Shown here in pieces: positions 53,374 to 63,634 of a stretch of 64,000 bases of DNA. The notes beneath the pieces were generated by a model. That model saw only the letters and a program-made list of their open reading frames with translations. It was not told where the DNA came from and did not search any database. The translations under genes were made by a program, and so were the position numbers. This DNA is from Massilia arenae (lineage in GTDB: Bacteria > Pseudomonadota > Gammaproteobacteria > Burkholderiales > Burkholderiaceae_D): NCBI RefSeq assembly GCF_008014745.1, contig NZ_VPFD01000027.1:17051-81050 (forward strand), given 5' to 3'. Position 1 is the stretch's first letter. Each line of letters starts with the position of its first letter.

Positions 53374-53393
53374 CTGTCAGGTTTTTGTGACAG
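53374..53393. promoter_or_regulatory. Inverted repeat in the divergent ABC/comM promoter region
   Basis: CTGTCAGGTTTTTGTGACAG: 6-bp arms CTGTCA/TGACAG with an 8-base spacer. It lies 72 bases upstream of the ABC ATPase start on its strand and 148 bases upstream of comM. It could be a repressor operator or a hairpin; no regulator is nearby. Confidence 0.4.
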
Positions 53394-53540
53394 GCGGTAG
53401 AAAAGCCGGAATGGACGACGAATTCGGGGGCATATGCGTACGTCATGCAGTTCGAATACTCAGGCCTGTCCGCACGCAACAGATGGCGCCGCGCGCGCCG
53501 TACGATAGGGCCTTCCCAGCGTTCATGCGGAAGGAATACT

Positions 53541-55058
53541 ATGAGTCTGGCCGTCCTCAGAAGCCGTGCCCTGGCCGGCATGGAAGCGCCCGCAGTCAAT
53601 GTCGAAGTCCACTTGGCCAATGGTCTCCCCGGCATCGCGATCGTCGGCCTGCCAGATACCGAGGTACGCGAAGCGAAAGACCGCGTGCGCGCGGCGCTGC
53701 AGAATTCCGGCTTCGACCTCCCGGCGCGCCGCATCACGATCAACCTGGCGCCGGCCGACCTGCCGAAAGAGTCCGGCCGCTTCGACCTGCCCATCGCGCT
53801 GGGCATCCTTGCCGCCTCGCGCCAGATTCGCGACGATGCGCTGCACCGCTACGAATTCGCGGGCGAGCTGTCGCTGTCGGGAGAGTTGCGGCCGGTACGC
53901 GGCGCGCTGGCGATGGCATTCGCGATGGCGCGTGACGGAGACGATGAGATGCGCGCCTTCATCCTGCCGCTGGCCAATGCCGACGAAGCGGCGCTGGTCG
54001 AGGCGGCCGCGATCCTTCCCGCGCGTACCCTGCTCGAAGTCTGCGCCCACTTCGCCAACGCGCCCGACGCGCCGAAGCTGGCGCGCCATCATGGCCCCGG
54101 CATGTCGCATGCGCCGCGTTACCCCGACTTCGCCGAGGTCAAGGGCCAGCAGCATGCCAAGCGCGCGCTCGAGGTGGCGGCGGCCGGGGCGCACTCCGTC
54201 CTGCTGGTCGGCCCGCCAGGCGCCGGCAAGAGCATGCTGGCGGCGCGCCTGCCAGGCCTGCTGCCGCCGATGAGCGAGGGCGAGGCGCTCGAATCGGCCG
54301 CCGTGCAGTCGCTGGCCGGCGGCTTCGCGCCCGAACGCTGGCGCCAGCGGCCATTTCGCAGTCCGCACCACACGACGTCCGGCGTGGCCCTGGTCGGCGG
54401 CGGCAACCTGCCGCGGCCGGGAGAAGTATCGCTGGCCCATCACGGGGTGCTGTTCCTCGACGAGCTGCCCGAGTTCGAGCGCCGCGTACTGGAAGTGCTG
54501 CGTGAGCCGCTGGAATCGGGATCGATCACGATCTCGCGCGCGGCCCACCAGGCCGACTTCCCGGCGCGCTTCCAGCTGATCGCGGCGATGAATCCCTGTC
54601 CCTGCGGCTGGCTGGGCCATGCCAGCGGCAAGTGCCGCTGCACGCCGGACGCCGTGCTGCGCTATCAGGGACGCATATCGGGGCCGCTGCTCGACCGCAT
54701 CGACATCCAGCTGCCGGTGGCGGCCATGGCGCCCGACGGCATGGGCGCGCAAGCCGACGGCGAGCCGAGCGCCGTGATCGCGCAGCGGGTGGCGCGGGCC
54801 CATGCGCGCCAGCTCGCGCGCCAGGGACGGCCCAATAGCCAGCTGGGGCCGGGCGAGATCGACCGCCATTGCGCGCCGGACGAGGCCGGGCGCCGGCTGC
54901 TGCACGACGCGGCCCGGCACCTGCACTGGTCGGCGCGGGCCTACCACCGCGTGCTCAAGGTGGCGCGCACGATCGCCGACCTGGCGGACGTGGACGAGGT
55001 GCGGTCGAAGCAGGTGGCAGAGGCGATCGGGTATCGGCGCGCGCTGCGTGACGACTGA
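53541..55058 (+). CDS. comM: YifB/ComM-family Mg-chelatase-like AAA+ ATPase
   Basis: 505 residues from MSLAVLRSRALAGMEAP; AAGGAA precedes the ATG. An N-terminal LonB/RadA-like domain (about 20-145, ALQNSGFDLPARRITIN) precedes the AAA+ core with GPPGAGKSMLAARL (Walker A), VLFLDELPEF (Walker B) and MNPCPCGWLGH. The C-terminal domain (about 400-500) ends with RTIADLADVDEV. ComM is a helicase promoting branch migration in natural transformation of Gram-negatives; the family call is firm, that role here is inferred. It converges on the MFS gene with two bases between stops. Confidence 0.92.
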   Translation: MSLAVLRSRALAGMEAPAVNVEVHLANGLPGIAIVGLPDTEVREAKDRVRAALQNSGFDLPARRITINLAPADLPKESGRFDLPIALGILAASRQIRDDALHRYEFAGELSLSGELRPVRGALAMAFAMARDGDDEMRAFILPLANADEAALVEAAAILPARTLLEVCAHFANAPDAPKLARHHGPGMSHAPRYPDFAEVKGQQHAKRALEVAAAGAHSVLLVGPPGAGKSMLAARLPGLLPPMSEGEALESAAVQSLAGGFAPERWRQRPFRSPHHTTSGVALVGGGNLPRPGEVSLAHHGVLFLDELPEFERRVLEVLREPLESGSITISRAAHQADFPARFQLIAAMNPCPCGWLGHASGKCRCTPDAVLRYQGRISGPLLDRIDIQLPVAAMAPDGMGAQADGEPSAVIAQRVARAHARQLARQGRPNSQLGPGEIDRHCAPDEAGRRLLHDAARHLHWSARAYHRVLKVARTIADLADVDEVRSKQVAEAIGYRRALRDD

Positions 55059-55060
55059 AG

Positions 55061-56254
55061 TCACTTGCGCGCAACCGCGCGGCCGCCGGCGGCCAGCGCC
55101 AGCAGCAGGGCGAGCACTTCGAAGCCGCTGCCGACCCAGCCCACCTGCCCGGCCGACCAGCGCACCACGGCCAGGCCGCCGAGCATGGCGCCCAGCGCGA
55201 AGCCGGCGTACTGCACCGATGCGTTCAGCGACAGCACCACCGGCGCCAGGCCCACGCCGCTGCGCGCCACCAGGCTGCTCTGCTGGGCGGGAAAGAAACC
55301 CCAGGTGCTCATGCCCCACATGACGATGCCGGGCGCCACCGCCGCCATGCCCCAGTGGCCGAGCCCGGCCAGCATGCCGAGGTAGGCGAAGGACAGCGCC
55401 AGCAGCGCCAGCGAGAACAGCACCACCCGCCGCGCGCCGAAGCGATCGCTGGCGCGTCCGCCCAGGGCCAGGCCGATCGCGGCCGAGACGCCCCACAGCA
55501 GCATGACGGCGCTCATGCGCTCGGGCGGCAGATGGCTCACCTGTTCCAGGTAGGGAGCAAGATAGGTCAAGGTGGCGTAGGTCCCGGTACCCCAGGCCAG
55601 CGTCACCAGCAGGGTTGGCAGCACACCGGGCAGGCGCGCCGCTTCAATGCGCGCGCGCAGGTCGGGCGGCGCCGTGCCCGCGCCGAGGAACCGCGGCAGC
55701 CCAATGGCCAGCCCGGCCGTCGCCGCCAGCGACAGCAGCGCCACGGCGCCGAAGGTCGCGCGCCAGCTCATGGCATTGCCGAGCAGCGTACCGAGCGGCA
55801 CGCCGAGCACGATCGCCACCGTCATCCCGCCGCTCACCATGGCCAGTGCACGCCCTCGCTGTTCCGGCGCGGCCAGCGTGCCGGCCAGCGCCATTGCGGC
55901 CGGCGCATACAGGCCGGCCGTCAGCGCCAGCAGGATGCGCGCGCTCATCAGGCCTGCGTAGCCGTGACTGGCCCAGGCCAGCGCGTTCCCGAGCGCGAAT
56001 GCCGCCATCGCAATCACCAGCAGCGCGCGGCGTGGCAGGTTGGCGGTGACGATCGCCAGCACCGGACCACCCAGCGCATAGGTCAGGGCGAACGCCGTCA
56101 CCAGTTGGCCGGCCGAGGCCTCGCCGACGCCCAGGTCGCTGGCGATGCCCGGCAGCAGGCCGGCGATCATGAAGCTTTCGGTGCCGATGGCGAACATGCC
56201 CAGCGCCAGCAGATAAAGTGTGGCCGTCGGTAGTGGGCGCTGTGGATGGTCCAT
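55061..56254 (-). CDS. MFS transporter, drug:H+ antiporter type (AraJ/YdhP-like)
   Basis: 397 residues from MDHPQRPLP; AGGAGCACGC precedes this ATG, so an in-frame Met 14 codons earlier is less likely. Twelve hydrophobic helices, with the DHA1-type N-terminus FAIGTESFMIAGLLPGIA and the ALTYALGGPVLAIVTA motif, plus GRALAMVSGGMTVAIVLGVPLGT in helix 5, typical of this branch. Probably exports small molecules such as drugs or sugars. The GlxA-type regulator gene is upstream with its stop 117 bases away. Substrate unknown. Confidence 0.88.
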   Translation of the reverse strand: MDHPQRPLPTATLYLLALGMFAIGTESFMIAGLLPGIASDLGVGEASAGQLVTAFALTYALGGPVLAIVTANLPRRALLVIAMAAFALGNALAWASHGYAGLMSARILLALTAGLYAPAAMALAGTLAAPEQRGRALAMVSGGMTVAIVLGVPLGTLLGNAMSWRATFGAVALLSLAATAGLAIGLPRFLGAGTAPPDLRARIEAARLPGVLPTLLVTLAWGTGTYATLTYLAPYLEQVSHLPPERMSAVMLLWGVSAAIGLALGGRASDRFGARRVVLFSLALLALSFAYLGMLAGLGHWGMAAVAPGIVMWGMSTWGFFPAQQSSLVARSGVGLAPVVLSLNASVQYAGFALGAMLGGLAVVRWSAGQVGWVGSGFEVLALLLALAAGGRAVARK

Positions 56255-56370
56255 GCGTGCTCCTGCGATGTCTGCGCCATTGGCGCGATAAGACATCTTT
56301 GCAGAAGCATCGCCGCGTCGTGGGACGGGGATCCCTCGATTACGGACAGCCGTGACGGCCGGGCAGACTG

Positions 56371-57324
56371 CTAGGCCAACGCCTGCTCGCGCGCCGCGCG
56401 CTTGATCGCCTGCGGTGGCTGGCCGAAGGCGCGCAGGAAGGCGCGCCGCATGCGCTCGGGGTCGGCGAAGCCGGTCTCGCGCGCGACCACGTCGATCGAG
56501 TGGTTGCTGGTCTCGATCATGGCGCGCGCCGCCTCGACCCGCAGCACCTCGATCGCGCGCGCCGGCGATTGCCCGGTCTCGAGGCGGAAGCTGCGGCTGA
56601 ACTGGCGCGTGCTCAGGTTGGCCGCTTCGGCCAGCTCGTCGACCGACAGCGGCCGCCGCAGGTGGCTCTTGGCGTAGGTGAGGGCCTGCTGGATGCGGTC
56701 CGATTTCGGCTCCAGCTCGAGCAGGGCCGAGAACTGCGACTGGCCGCCGCTGCGGCGGTGGTAAACCACCATCTGGCGCGCGATGTGCTTCGACGCGTCC
56801 TTGCCAAGATCTTCTTCCACCATCGCCAGGCACAGGTCGATGCAGGCGGTCATGCCGGCCGAGGTCCACACGCGGCCGTCGTTGATGTAGATGCGGTCTT
56901 CCTCGATGCGCGACTTCGGATAGGCGCGCTGCAGGTCGCGCGCCAGCGCCCAGTGGGTGGTCGCGCGGCGGCCGTCGATCAGGCCGGCCTCGGCCAGGAT
57001 GAAGGCGCCGGTGCAGATGCTGGCGGTGCGGCGCGAGGCATCGCTGGCTTCGCGCAGGAAGCCCAGGAAGGGCGCGCTCGACTTGAAGCCCACCGGGGTC
57101 ATGATGCCGGCCACGATCAGGGTGTCGTAGTCGCGCCGGTCGAAGGCTTCGGTGAACACGCCGACGCCGGACGAGCTGGCGAGCACGCCGCCGTGCTCCG
57201 ACAGCATGGTCATGTCATAGAAAGGCCCGCCGTCGAGACCGTTGGCGATCTCGAATACTGTGGTGGCCATGAGGTCGAGCGCCTGGAAGCCGGGCGGGAA
57301 CAGGAATCCGATTCTGCGTTTCAT
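56371..57324 (-). CDS. GlxA-family AraC-type transcriptional regulator
   Basis: 317 residues from MKRRIGFLF; the upstream extension is not family-like. An N-terminal DJ-1/PfpI-like class I amidotransferase domain (about 1-185) keeps a Cys in SICTGAFILAEAGLIDGRRATTHW (nucleophile-elbow position; part quoted). The C-terminal AraC domain (about 215-315) has two helix-turn-helix units: VDELAEAANLSTRQFSRSF and IDVVARETGFADPERMRRAF. Such proteins regulate local transporters or amine catabolism. It lies between the MFS exporter and the molybdenum hydroxylase genes, either of which may be the target. Confidence 0.9.
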   Translation of the reverse strand: MKRRIGFLFPPGFQALDLMATTVFEIANGLDGGPFYDMTMLSEHGGVLASSSGVGVFTEAFDRRDYDTLIVAGIMTPVGFKSSAPFLGFLREASDASRRTASICTGAFILAEAGLIDGRRATTHWALARDLQRAYPKSRIEEDRIYINDGRVWTSAGMTACIDLCLAMVEEDLGKDASKHIARQMVVYHRRSGGQSQFSALLELEPKSDRIQQALTYAKSHLRRPLSVDELAEAANLSTRQFSRSFRLETGQSPARAIEVLRVEAARAMIETSNHSIDVVARETGFADPERMRRAFLRAFGQPPQAIKRAAREQALA

Positions 57325-57367
57325 GATGGTCCTAGAATGCGCAACAAGGAAAATAATACGCCAAGAA

Positions 57368-57422
57368 GCGCCGGGCGGGCCGAAGTCCTCCATCTTTCGA
57401 AGGAGACTGGCCCGCCCGGCGC
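57368..57422 (-). terminator. Long GC-rich hairpin between iorB-like gene and GlxA regulator
   Basis: GCGCCGGGCGGGCC and GGCCCGCCCGGCGC form a perfect 14-bp stem; inside, CTCC and GGAG can pair as well. On the minus strand it follows the hydroxylase stop by 46 bases and is followed by TTCTT, so it probably terminates that transcript before the regulator gene. Confidence 0.65.
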
Positions 57423-57467
57423 GACCGTCCCGTTGCGGCTGGGCTCAGGCGGTGCTCAGGTGGTTAC

Positions 57468-59618
57468 TCACGCTTCCTGCAGCTGCTCGGGCCCGATCGG
57501 CAGCGTGCGCACGCGCTTGCCGGTGGCCGCGAACACGGCATTGGCGAGCGACGGGAACAGCGCGGCGGTGCCCGGCTCGCCGATGCCGCCCGGCGCTTCG
57601 CGGCTGGCCACGATATGGGTCTCGATCGCGGGCGCCTCGTTGATGCGCAAGACCCGCACGTCGTGGAAGTTCGACTGCTGGATGCGGCCTCCCGCCACGG
57701 TCGCCTTGCCCCACAGCGCGGCCGAGATGCCGAAGTTGATGCCGCTCTCGAGCTGGGCACGGATGGTGTCCGGGTTGATCGCGACGCCGGTATCGACCGC
57801 CGCGACCACGCGCTTGACCGCCACCTCGCCTTCCTTGCTCACCGCGACGTCGGTCACCAGCGCCAGATAGGTGCCGAACACGTGCTGCAGCGAGACGCCG
57901 CGGCCCTGCCCTTCTGGAAGCGGCTTGCCCCAGCCGGCCTTGTCGGCGGCCAGGCGCAGCACCGCCAGCGCACGCGGATTGTCCTTCACGAGCGCGCTGC
58001 GATAGGCGACCGGATCCTTGCCGGCGGCGGCCGCCAGCTCGTCGATGAAGCTCTCGACCACGAACAGGTTGTGCGCCGGACCCACGCCGCGCCAGAAGCC
58101 GGTCGGCACCGGCGGCTCGTGGTTCACGTACTCGACCAGCATGCTGGGGAAGACATAGGGCGGATGCATGGCGCCCTCGACCACCTCTTCGTCGAAGCCG
58201 TTGACGTAGCCGGTCGGGAAGAAGCGCTTGATGGTCGACGGGCCGGTGATGCGGTGGCTCCAGGCCAGCGGCATACCCTCGCCGTCGACGCGCGCCTCGA
58301 TCCGGTCGTAAAAGCCCCCGCGGTAGATGTCGTGCTGGGTATCTTCCTCGCGGCTCCAGGTGACCTTCACCGGGCCCTTCACGTGGCGTGCGATCTGCAC
58401 CGCGCGCGTGACCATGTCGACCTCCAGGCGGCGGCCGAAGCCACCGCCCAGGTAGTGGTTGTGCACCGTCACTTGGTCCGGTTCGAGCCCCGCCGCCTTG
58501 GCCGCCGCCGCCCGGCTGAGGGTCATCACCTGGGTGCCGAGCCACAGCTCGCAACTGCCGTCCTTCACGTGCACGGTGCAGTTGAGCGGCTCCATGGCGG
58601 CGTGGATCAGGTAGGGCTGCTCGTACATGGCCGCGATGCGCTTGCCGCCCGCTTTGGCCGGCTCGCCCTCCTGCCGCACCTTCGCCGCCGGACCTTCGGA
58701 CGCCCTGGCCAGCGCGGTCGACAAGGCCGCGCTGTCGACCCTGGCGTTGGGGCCGTCGTCCCAGACGATCTCCAGCGCCGCCAGTCCCTTGCGCGCGGCG
58801 CCGGTGTGGTCGGCGATCACGGCCAGGCAGTCGTCGAGCTTGACCACCTGGCGCACGCCCTTCACCGCCAGCGCCTTGCGCTCGTCGACGCTTTTGAGGC
58901 TGCCGCCAAAGGCGGGCGACTGCGCCAGCGCTGCGAATTTCATGCCCGGCACCATCGCGTCGATGCCGTATTTGGCGCTGCCGTTGACCTTCAGAGGGGT
59001 GTCGAGGCGCTTGCCCGGCTTGCCGATCAGGACGAAGTCGGCCTCCTTGAGCTTGACGTCGGCCGGCGCCGGGACCGGCAAGGCGGCCGCCTGCGCCGCC
59101 AGGGCGCCATACTTCAGGCGCCGGCCGCTGGGGCGGTGCACGACTTCACCGTTGCGGGCCTGGCACTCGGACGGGCTGACCTTCCACTGGCTGGCCGCGG
59201 CCTGCACCAGCATCATGCGCGCGGCGGCGCCGGCCTGGCGCATCGGCAGCCAGGCGGCGCGCATGGACGTCGAGCCGCCCGTGATCTGCAGGCCAAGCAA
59301 CGGGTTGCCATACAGCTTGTCGTCGGCGCCGGCGTGCCTGACCCGCACCTGGTCCAGGCCCACCTCGAGCTCTTCGGCCACCAGCATCGGGATCGAGGTA
59401 TAGGTGCCCTGGCCCATCTCGATATAGGGCATGGTGATGGTGACCAGGCCATCGGCGCCGATCAGCACGAAGGCGTTCGGCTCGAACGTGCGGGCGGTCG
59501 CGGCCATCGCCGGATGGCTGGCGCCATCGAGGACGACGCCCAGCAGCAGGCCGCCACCGGCGGCGGCGCCGGCCACCAGGAAAGCGCGGCGCGGCAGGTT
59601 GGGCAGATCGTTACGCAT
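57468..59618 (-). CDS. Molybdopterin-binding large subunit of an isoquinoline 1-oxidoreductase-type hydroxylase
   Basis: 716 residues. A twin-arginine-type signal (LPRRAFLVAGAAAGGGLLLG) suggests Tat export with its cofactor. Xanthine dehydrogenase-family molybdenum domain motifs: MPYIEMGQGTYTSIPMLVAEEL (quoted in part as EMGQGTYTS), YLGGGFGRRLEVDM, FWRGVGPAHNLF and, near the end, GGIGEPGTAALFPSLANA carrying the catalytic Glu. The protein lacks the FAD subunit, as do isoquinoline oxidoreductase-type enzymes, which pass electrons to an external acceptor. It overlaps the 2Fe-2S subunit gene by 8 bases. Substrate unknown; aldehyde or N-heterocycle are both possible. Confidence 0.88.
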   Translation of the reverse strand: MRNDLPNLPRRAFLVAGAAAGGGLLLGVVLDGASHPAMAATARTFEPNAFVLIGADGLVTITMPYIEMGQGTYTSIPMLVAEELEVGLDQVRVRHAGADDKLYGNPLLGLQITGGSTSMRAAWLPMRQAGAAARMMLVQAAASQWKVSPSECQARNGEVVHRPSGRRLKYGALAAQAAALPVPAPADVKLKEADFVLIGKPGKRLDTPLKVNGSAKYGIDAMVPGMKFAALAQSPAFGGSLKSVDERKALAVKGVRQVVKLDDCLAVIADHTGAARKGLAALEIVWDDGPNARVDSAALSTALARASEGPAAKVRQEGEPAKAGGKRIAAMYEQPYLIHAAMEPLNCTVHVKDGSCELWLGTQVMTLSRAAAAKAAGLEPDQVTVHNHYLGGGFGRRLEVDMVTRAVQIARHVKGPVKVTWSREEDTQHDIYRGGFYDRIEARVDGEGMPLAWSHRITGPSTIKRFFPTGYVNGFDEEVVEGAMHPPYVFPSMLVEYVNHEPPVPTGFWRGVGPAHNLFVVESFIDELAAAAGKDPVAYRSALVKDNPRALAVLRLAADKAGWGKPLPEGQGRGVSLQHVFGTYLALVTDVAVSKEGEVAVKRVVAAVDTGVAINPDTIRAQLESGINFGISAALWGKATVAGGRIQQSNFHDVRVLRINEAPAIETHIVASREAPGGIGEPGTAALFPSLANAVFAATGKRVRTLPIGPEQLQEA

Positions 59619-60075
59619 GGCGGCCTCCTGCCAGCGTGAGCGCGGCGGCCTTGATGCCGGCGCGGATGCGCGGATAGGTGCCGCAGCGGCAGATATTGCC
59701 GCTCATGGCGGCGTCGATGTCTTCGTCGGTGGGCTTGGCGTTGGACTTGAGCAGGGCCGCGGCCGACATCAGCTGGCCCGATTGACAGTAGCCGCACTGG
59801 ACCACCTCCTGGTCGAGCCAGGCCTTCTGCAGCGCGGCGCCGATGCGCGAGGCGCCGAGCGTCTCGATGGTCGCGACGTCGGCCCTGCCCACCGCCTCGA
59901 CGCTGGTGAGGCAGGAGCGGGTCGGCACGCCATCCACGTGTACCGTGCAGGCGCCGCACAAGCCCATGCCGCAGCCGAATTTCGTCCCCGTCATGCCCAG
60001 CACGTCGCGCAGCACCCACAACACCGGCGTGTCGCCGTCGACGTCCACCTCATGGTTCTTTCCGTTGACCTTCAT
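59611..60075 (-). CDS. [2Fe-2S] small subunit of the molybdenum hydroxylase
   Basis: 154 residues from MKVNGKNHEVDV, with AGGGGGAT before the ATG. The plant-type ferredoxin cluster is CGMGLCGACTVHVDG plus a later Cys (RSCL), and the second cluster is QCGYCQSGQLMSAA with CRCGTYPRI. Two clusters transfer electrons away from the molybdenum centre of the large subunit. It has no signal peptide, so export would occur with the Tat-tagged partner. It precedes the large-subunit gene with an 8-base overlap. Confidence 0.93.
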   Translation of the reverse strand: MKVNGKNHEVDVDGDTPVLWVLRDVLGMTGTKFGCGMGLCGACTVHVDGVPTRSCLTSVEAVGRADVATIETLGASRIGAALQKAWLDQEVVQCGYCQSGQLMSAAALLKSNAKPTDEDIDAAMSGNICRCGTYPRIRAGIKAAALTLAGGRHA

Positions 60076-60250
60076 GCCATCCCCCTGGACTTGGTTTGTT
60101 TGGCGAATGGTCGCAGAACTGGCCCGCCTGGAGCGGACGTAAACCCCACGATTCAGGACATCTGGCCATGCCGCCATGTCCAAAGAATACCGTTGCCGCC
60201 CTCCCCCAAAAAACGGCAAAGGAGATAGACACTGCTGCTACTATCGCGCT

Positions 60251-60787
60251 ATGCACCCGACAATGCGACCAACCAATCCGCTCCGAATGCGCTTGCGCAT
60301 CCTCGTCCCGGCCCTGCTGGCGGCAAGCCTCCTGGCCGCCTGCAATCCCACCTATAACTGGCGCGAACACACGAGCCAGGAGGGCCACTACAAGATCCTG
60401 TTCCCGGCCAAGCCGGCCACCTTCACGCGCGCGGTGGACCTGGACGGCCTGCGGGTGCAGATGACCATGACGGCGGCCGAAATCGACGGCGCCACCTTCG
60501 CCGTCGGCGCCGCCACGGCGCCGGACGCCGCCCACGCACGCGCCGCGCTGCCGGCGATGCGCCAGGCCCTGCTGCGCAATATCGGCGCCGCTGACGATGC
60601 GGCGCCAGCGGTACAGGACGGCCTGCGCGTGGAGGCGACGGGCGCCGCCAACGGCAAGCCGATGCACCTGCATGGCCGCTTCGAGGCGCGCGGCGAGCGC
60701 TTCTACCAGGTCATCGTGCTCGGACCGGCGAACGCGGCGCCGCCCGAGCAGGTCGACCAGTTCCTGTCCTCGTTCGCGCCCCAGTGA
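60251..60787 (+). CDS. Small lipoprotein of unknown function
   Basis: 178 residues if started at MHPTMRPTN; a start at MRLRILVPA, 12 codons later, is also possible and no clear ribosome site decides. Residues ~14-32 (LVPALLAASLLAAC) are a lipoprotein signal with lipobox LAAC. The mature part (FPAKPATFTRAVDLDGLRVQM, FAVGAATAPDAAHARAA, YQVIVLGPANAAPPEQV) looks like a beta-rich domain, but I do not recognise a family. It precedes the ABC ATPase by 7 bases, so a role with that transporter is possible. Confidence 0.65.
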   Translation: MHPTMRPTNPLRMRLRILVPALLAASLLAACNPTYNWREHTSQEGHYKILFPAKPATFTRAVDLDGLRVQMTMTAAEIDGATFAVGAATAPDAAHARAALPAMRQALLRNIGAADDAAPAVQDGLRVEATGAANGKPMHLHGRFEARGERFYQVIVLGPANAAPPEQVDQFLSSFAPQ

Positions 60788-60794
60788 GACCGTC

Positions 60795-61525
<731 letters not shown>

Positions 61526-61529
<4 letters not shown>

Positions 61530-63073
61530 TGACCGCGCCGGGCAGCGTCGGCTGGCTGCTGCGGCACGAGCTGCGGCTGGCCTGGTTTAATGCCTCGGGC
61601 GGCAAGGAAGGCGGCGGCAAGCGGCGGCCGGGCAATGCGGCGATCGGCTTGGCGCTGGTCGGCTGGGCCGCCCTGCACCTGCTGGCATGGGTGGCCGTGC
61701 GCGACCTGGTCGGCTTGGCGGGCGACGATCCGCGCATCCTGCTCGCCATCTCGGCCGTGCTGGCGGGCGGCGCGACCTTCATGTTGTCGTCGGCGATCAA
61801 GTCGAGCGTGCTGGTGCTGTTCGAGCGCAGCGACCTCGATCTGCTGCTGTCCTCGCCCCTGCCCTCGCACAGCATTTTTACCGTGCGCCTGGCCGGCGTG
61901 GCGGCCAGCACCGCCGCTGTGTACCTGTTCTTCCTGGCGCCGTTCGCCCATGCCGGCCTGCTGCAGGGGCAGTGGCGCTGGCTCGGCATCTATCCGGGCG
62001 TGATCTCGCTCGCGGTGCTGTGCAGCTGCCTTGCGATGCTGCTCACGCTCGGCCTGGTGCGCGTGCTCGGTGCACGTCGTACCCGCGTGGTGGCGCAGGT
62101 GATCGGGGCGCTGGCTGGCGCCCTGCTGGTTATCGCATCCCAGCTGCATGCGCTGTCGTCCAGGGATACGCAAGGCCGCGTGCGCGAGATGCTGGACGGG
62201 CTGCTGCGCCAGGATGGCGTGGGCGATCTCCCTTTGCTGCTGCCGGCGCGCGCCATGCTGGGTGAACCGCTGCCGATGCTGCTGCTGGCGGTGCTGGCTG
62301 CCGCGATATTCGTGCTAACGGCGCGGCGTACCCACCGCTTCTTCGCACACGGCCTGCAGTTGGCGGCATCGGCGGCGCGTACGGGGACGGCGCGCGCCAC
62401 GCCGCTGACTTTGCGCTTCGGCCGCAGCCTGTTCCATACCGTCGTCATCAAGGAGTGGCGCCTGATCGTGCGCGATCCGCATCTGCTGTCGCAGGTGCTG
62501 CTGCAGCTGCTGTTCCTGCTGCCCTTGTTCTTCCTTGTCTTCCAGCGCGCCGACGTGCAGGTGCAGGCGCTGGGCGCCGGGCTGACGCTGCTGTGCGGAT
62601 CGCTGACCGGCGCGCTGGCCTGGGTCGCCTTGTCGGCCGAGGACGCGCCGGACCTGCTGCTGGTGTCGCCCGCGTCACAGCGCACGGTGCGGCGCGCCAA
62701 GCTGGCTGCAGCCATCATGCCGGTGCTGGCGCTGGTGGCTGTCCCGCTGCTGTGGCTGACTGTTCGTACGCCGGCAGCGGGGCTGATCGTCTGTTTCGCC
62801 GTATGTGGCGCAGTGCTGGGCGCCGGGTTGATCGTGTTCTGGTGCGGCCGGCCTGGCGTGCGCAGCAATTTCAAGGGCCGCGGCAAGGGCGGCTTCGTGA
62901 TGAATATGCTCGAGTTACTTAACAGCCTGGCCTGGGGAGCGCTGGGCTGGTTCCTGGCCGGGGCGACGCGCACGCCCTTGTCGGATGCGGGCGCGCTGGC
63001 GGTGGTAGGGAGCAGTGCGCTGGCGGTCGTCGTGCTTGGGGCCGCCTGGCTCCTGCGGGTAAAACGTACCTGA
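61526..63073 (+). CDS. ABC-2 type permease
   Basis: 515 residues with roughly ten hydrophobic helices (ALVGWAALHLLAWVAV, AVYLFFLAPFAHAGLL, VISLAVLCSCLAMLLTLGLVRVLG, LQLLFLLPLFFLVF, MPVLALVAVPLLWL and others) and a cytoplasmic loop with the EWRLIVRDPHLLSQV segment just before helix 7. No substrate-binding motif. It starts within the ATPase stop. Longer than simple ABC-2 permeases, similar to the 500-600 residue type with two halves. Substrate unknown. Confidence 0.82.
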
Positions 63074-63149
63074 GTTGTGCGAGCGCGCGCACTGTGAGCT
63101 TGCGTCAGTCGTGCTATCGTTTAGACACTAACAAAACCAAGAGATAGCC

Positions 63150-63491
63150 ATGTTGATTACCTTTAAATGCAGATCCTACCCAGAGGTCTTGATGTACCAG
63201 GAGCATGCCAAGCGCATCCTCGACCTGTTGCACAAGGAACCGGAACGCGGTGTCATCACCGCAGCAGAAGCGGAACAAGTGATCCCGCGCCTAGAGGCCG
63301 AGATCGAAGAGAGCCGCAAGCATCAGGCGACCGAACAGGTGGCGCAAGATGTCCAGGCGCATCATCGCGATGAAGATGACCATGAACATCAACCGATCGA
63401 GGTGGTCACGTTCTCGGCACGGATGTATCCGCTGCTGGAAATGATGCGCTCGGCGCGGGATAACAAGACCGATATCTTGTGGGGTGTTTGA
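63150..63491 (+). CDS. DUF1840 family small protein
   Basis: 113 residues. MLITFKCRSYPEVLMYQEHAKRILDLL (quoted by its start MLITFK and MYQEHAKRILDLL) and GVITAAEAEQVIPRLEAEIEE match the DUF1840 family of Betaproteobacteria. The middle is His/Asp/Glu-rich (HHRDEDDHEHQPIEV), a possible metal-binding stretch. The C-terminus VVTFSARMYPLLEMMRSA is well conserved in the family. No signal peptide. Function unknown. Confidence 0.82.
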   Translation: MLITFKCRSYPEVLMYQEHAKRILDLLHKEPERGVITAAEAEQVIPRLEAEIEESRKHQATEQVAQDVQAHHRDEDDHEHQPIEVVTFSARMYPLLEMMRSARDNKTDILWGV

Positions 63492-63547
63492 CGTTCCCAC
63501 GACTCGACGCTGGCCAAGGCCGATCCGATACCTGATCGCGCCGTAGG

Positions 63548-63568
63548 GTGGATGGCTCTGCCATCCAC
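63548..63568. repeat. Short palindromic intergenic repeat
   Basis: GTGGATGGC and GCCATCCAC, 9-bp arms around a TCT loop, inside a GTAGGGTGGAT...CCACGCG context of the kind found as dispersed intergenic repeats in proteobacterial genomes. A partial copy, GCGTGGATCCACG, follows 30 bases downstream. It lies between the DUF1840 stop and the rRNA terminator. Confidence 0.5.
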
Positions 63569-63634
63569 GCGTTCAACCGTCCGATGAGTAATCCAGCTGC
63601 GTGGATCCACGACGATTTTCCGAGTCAGAAAGCA

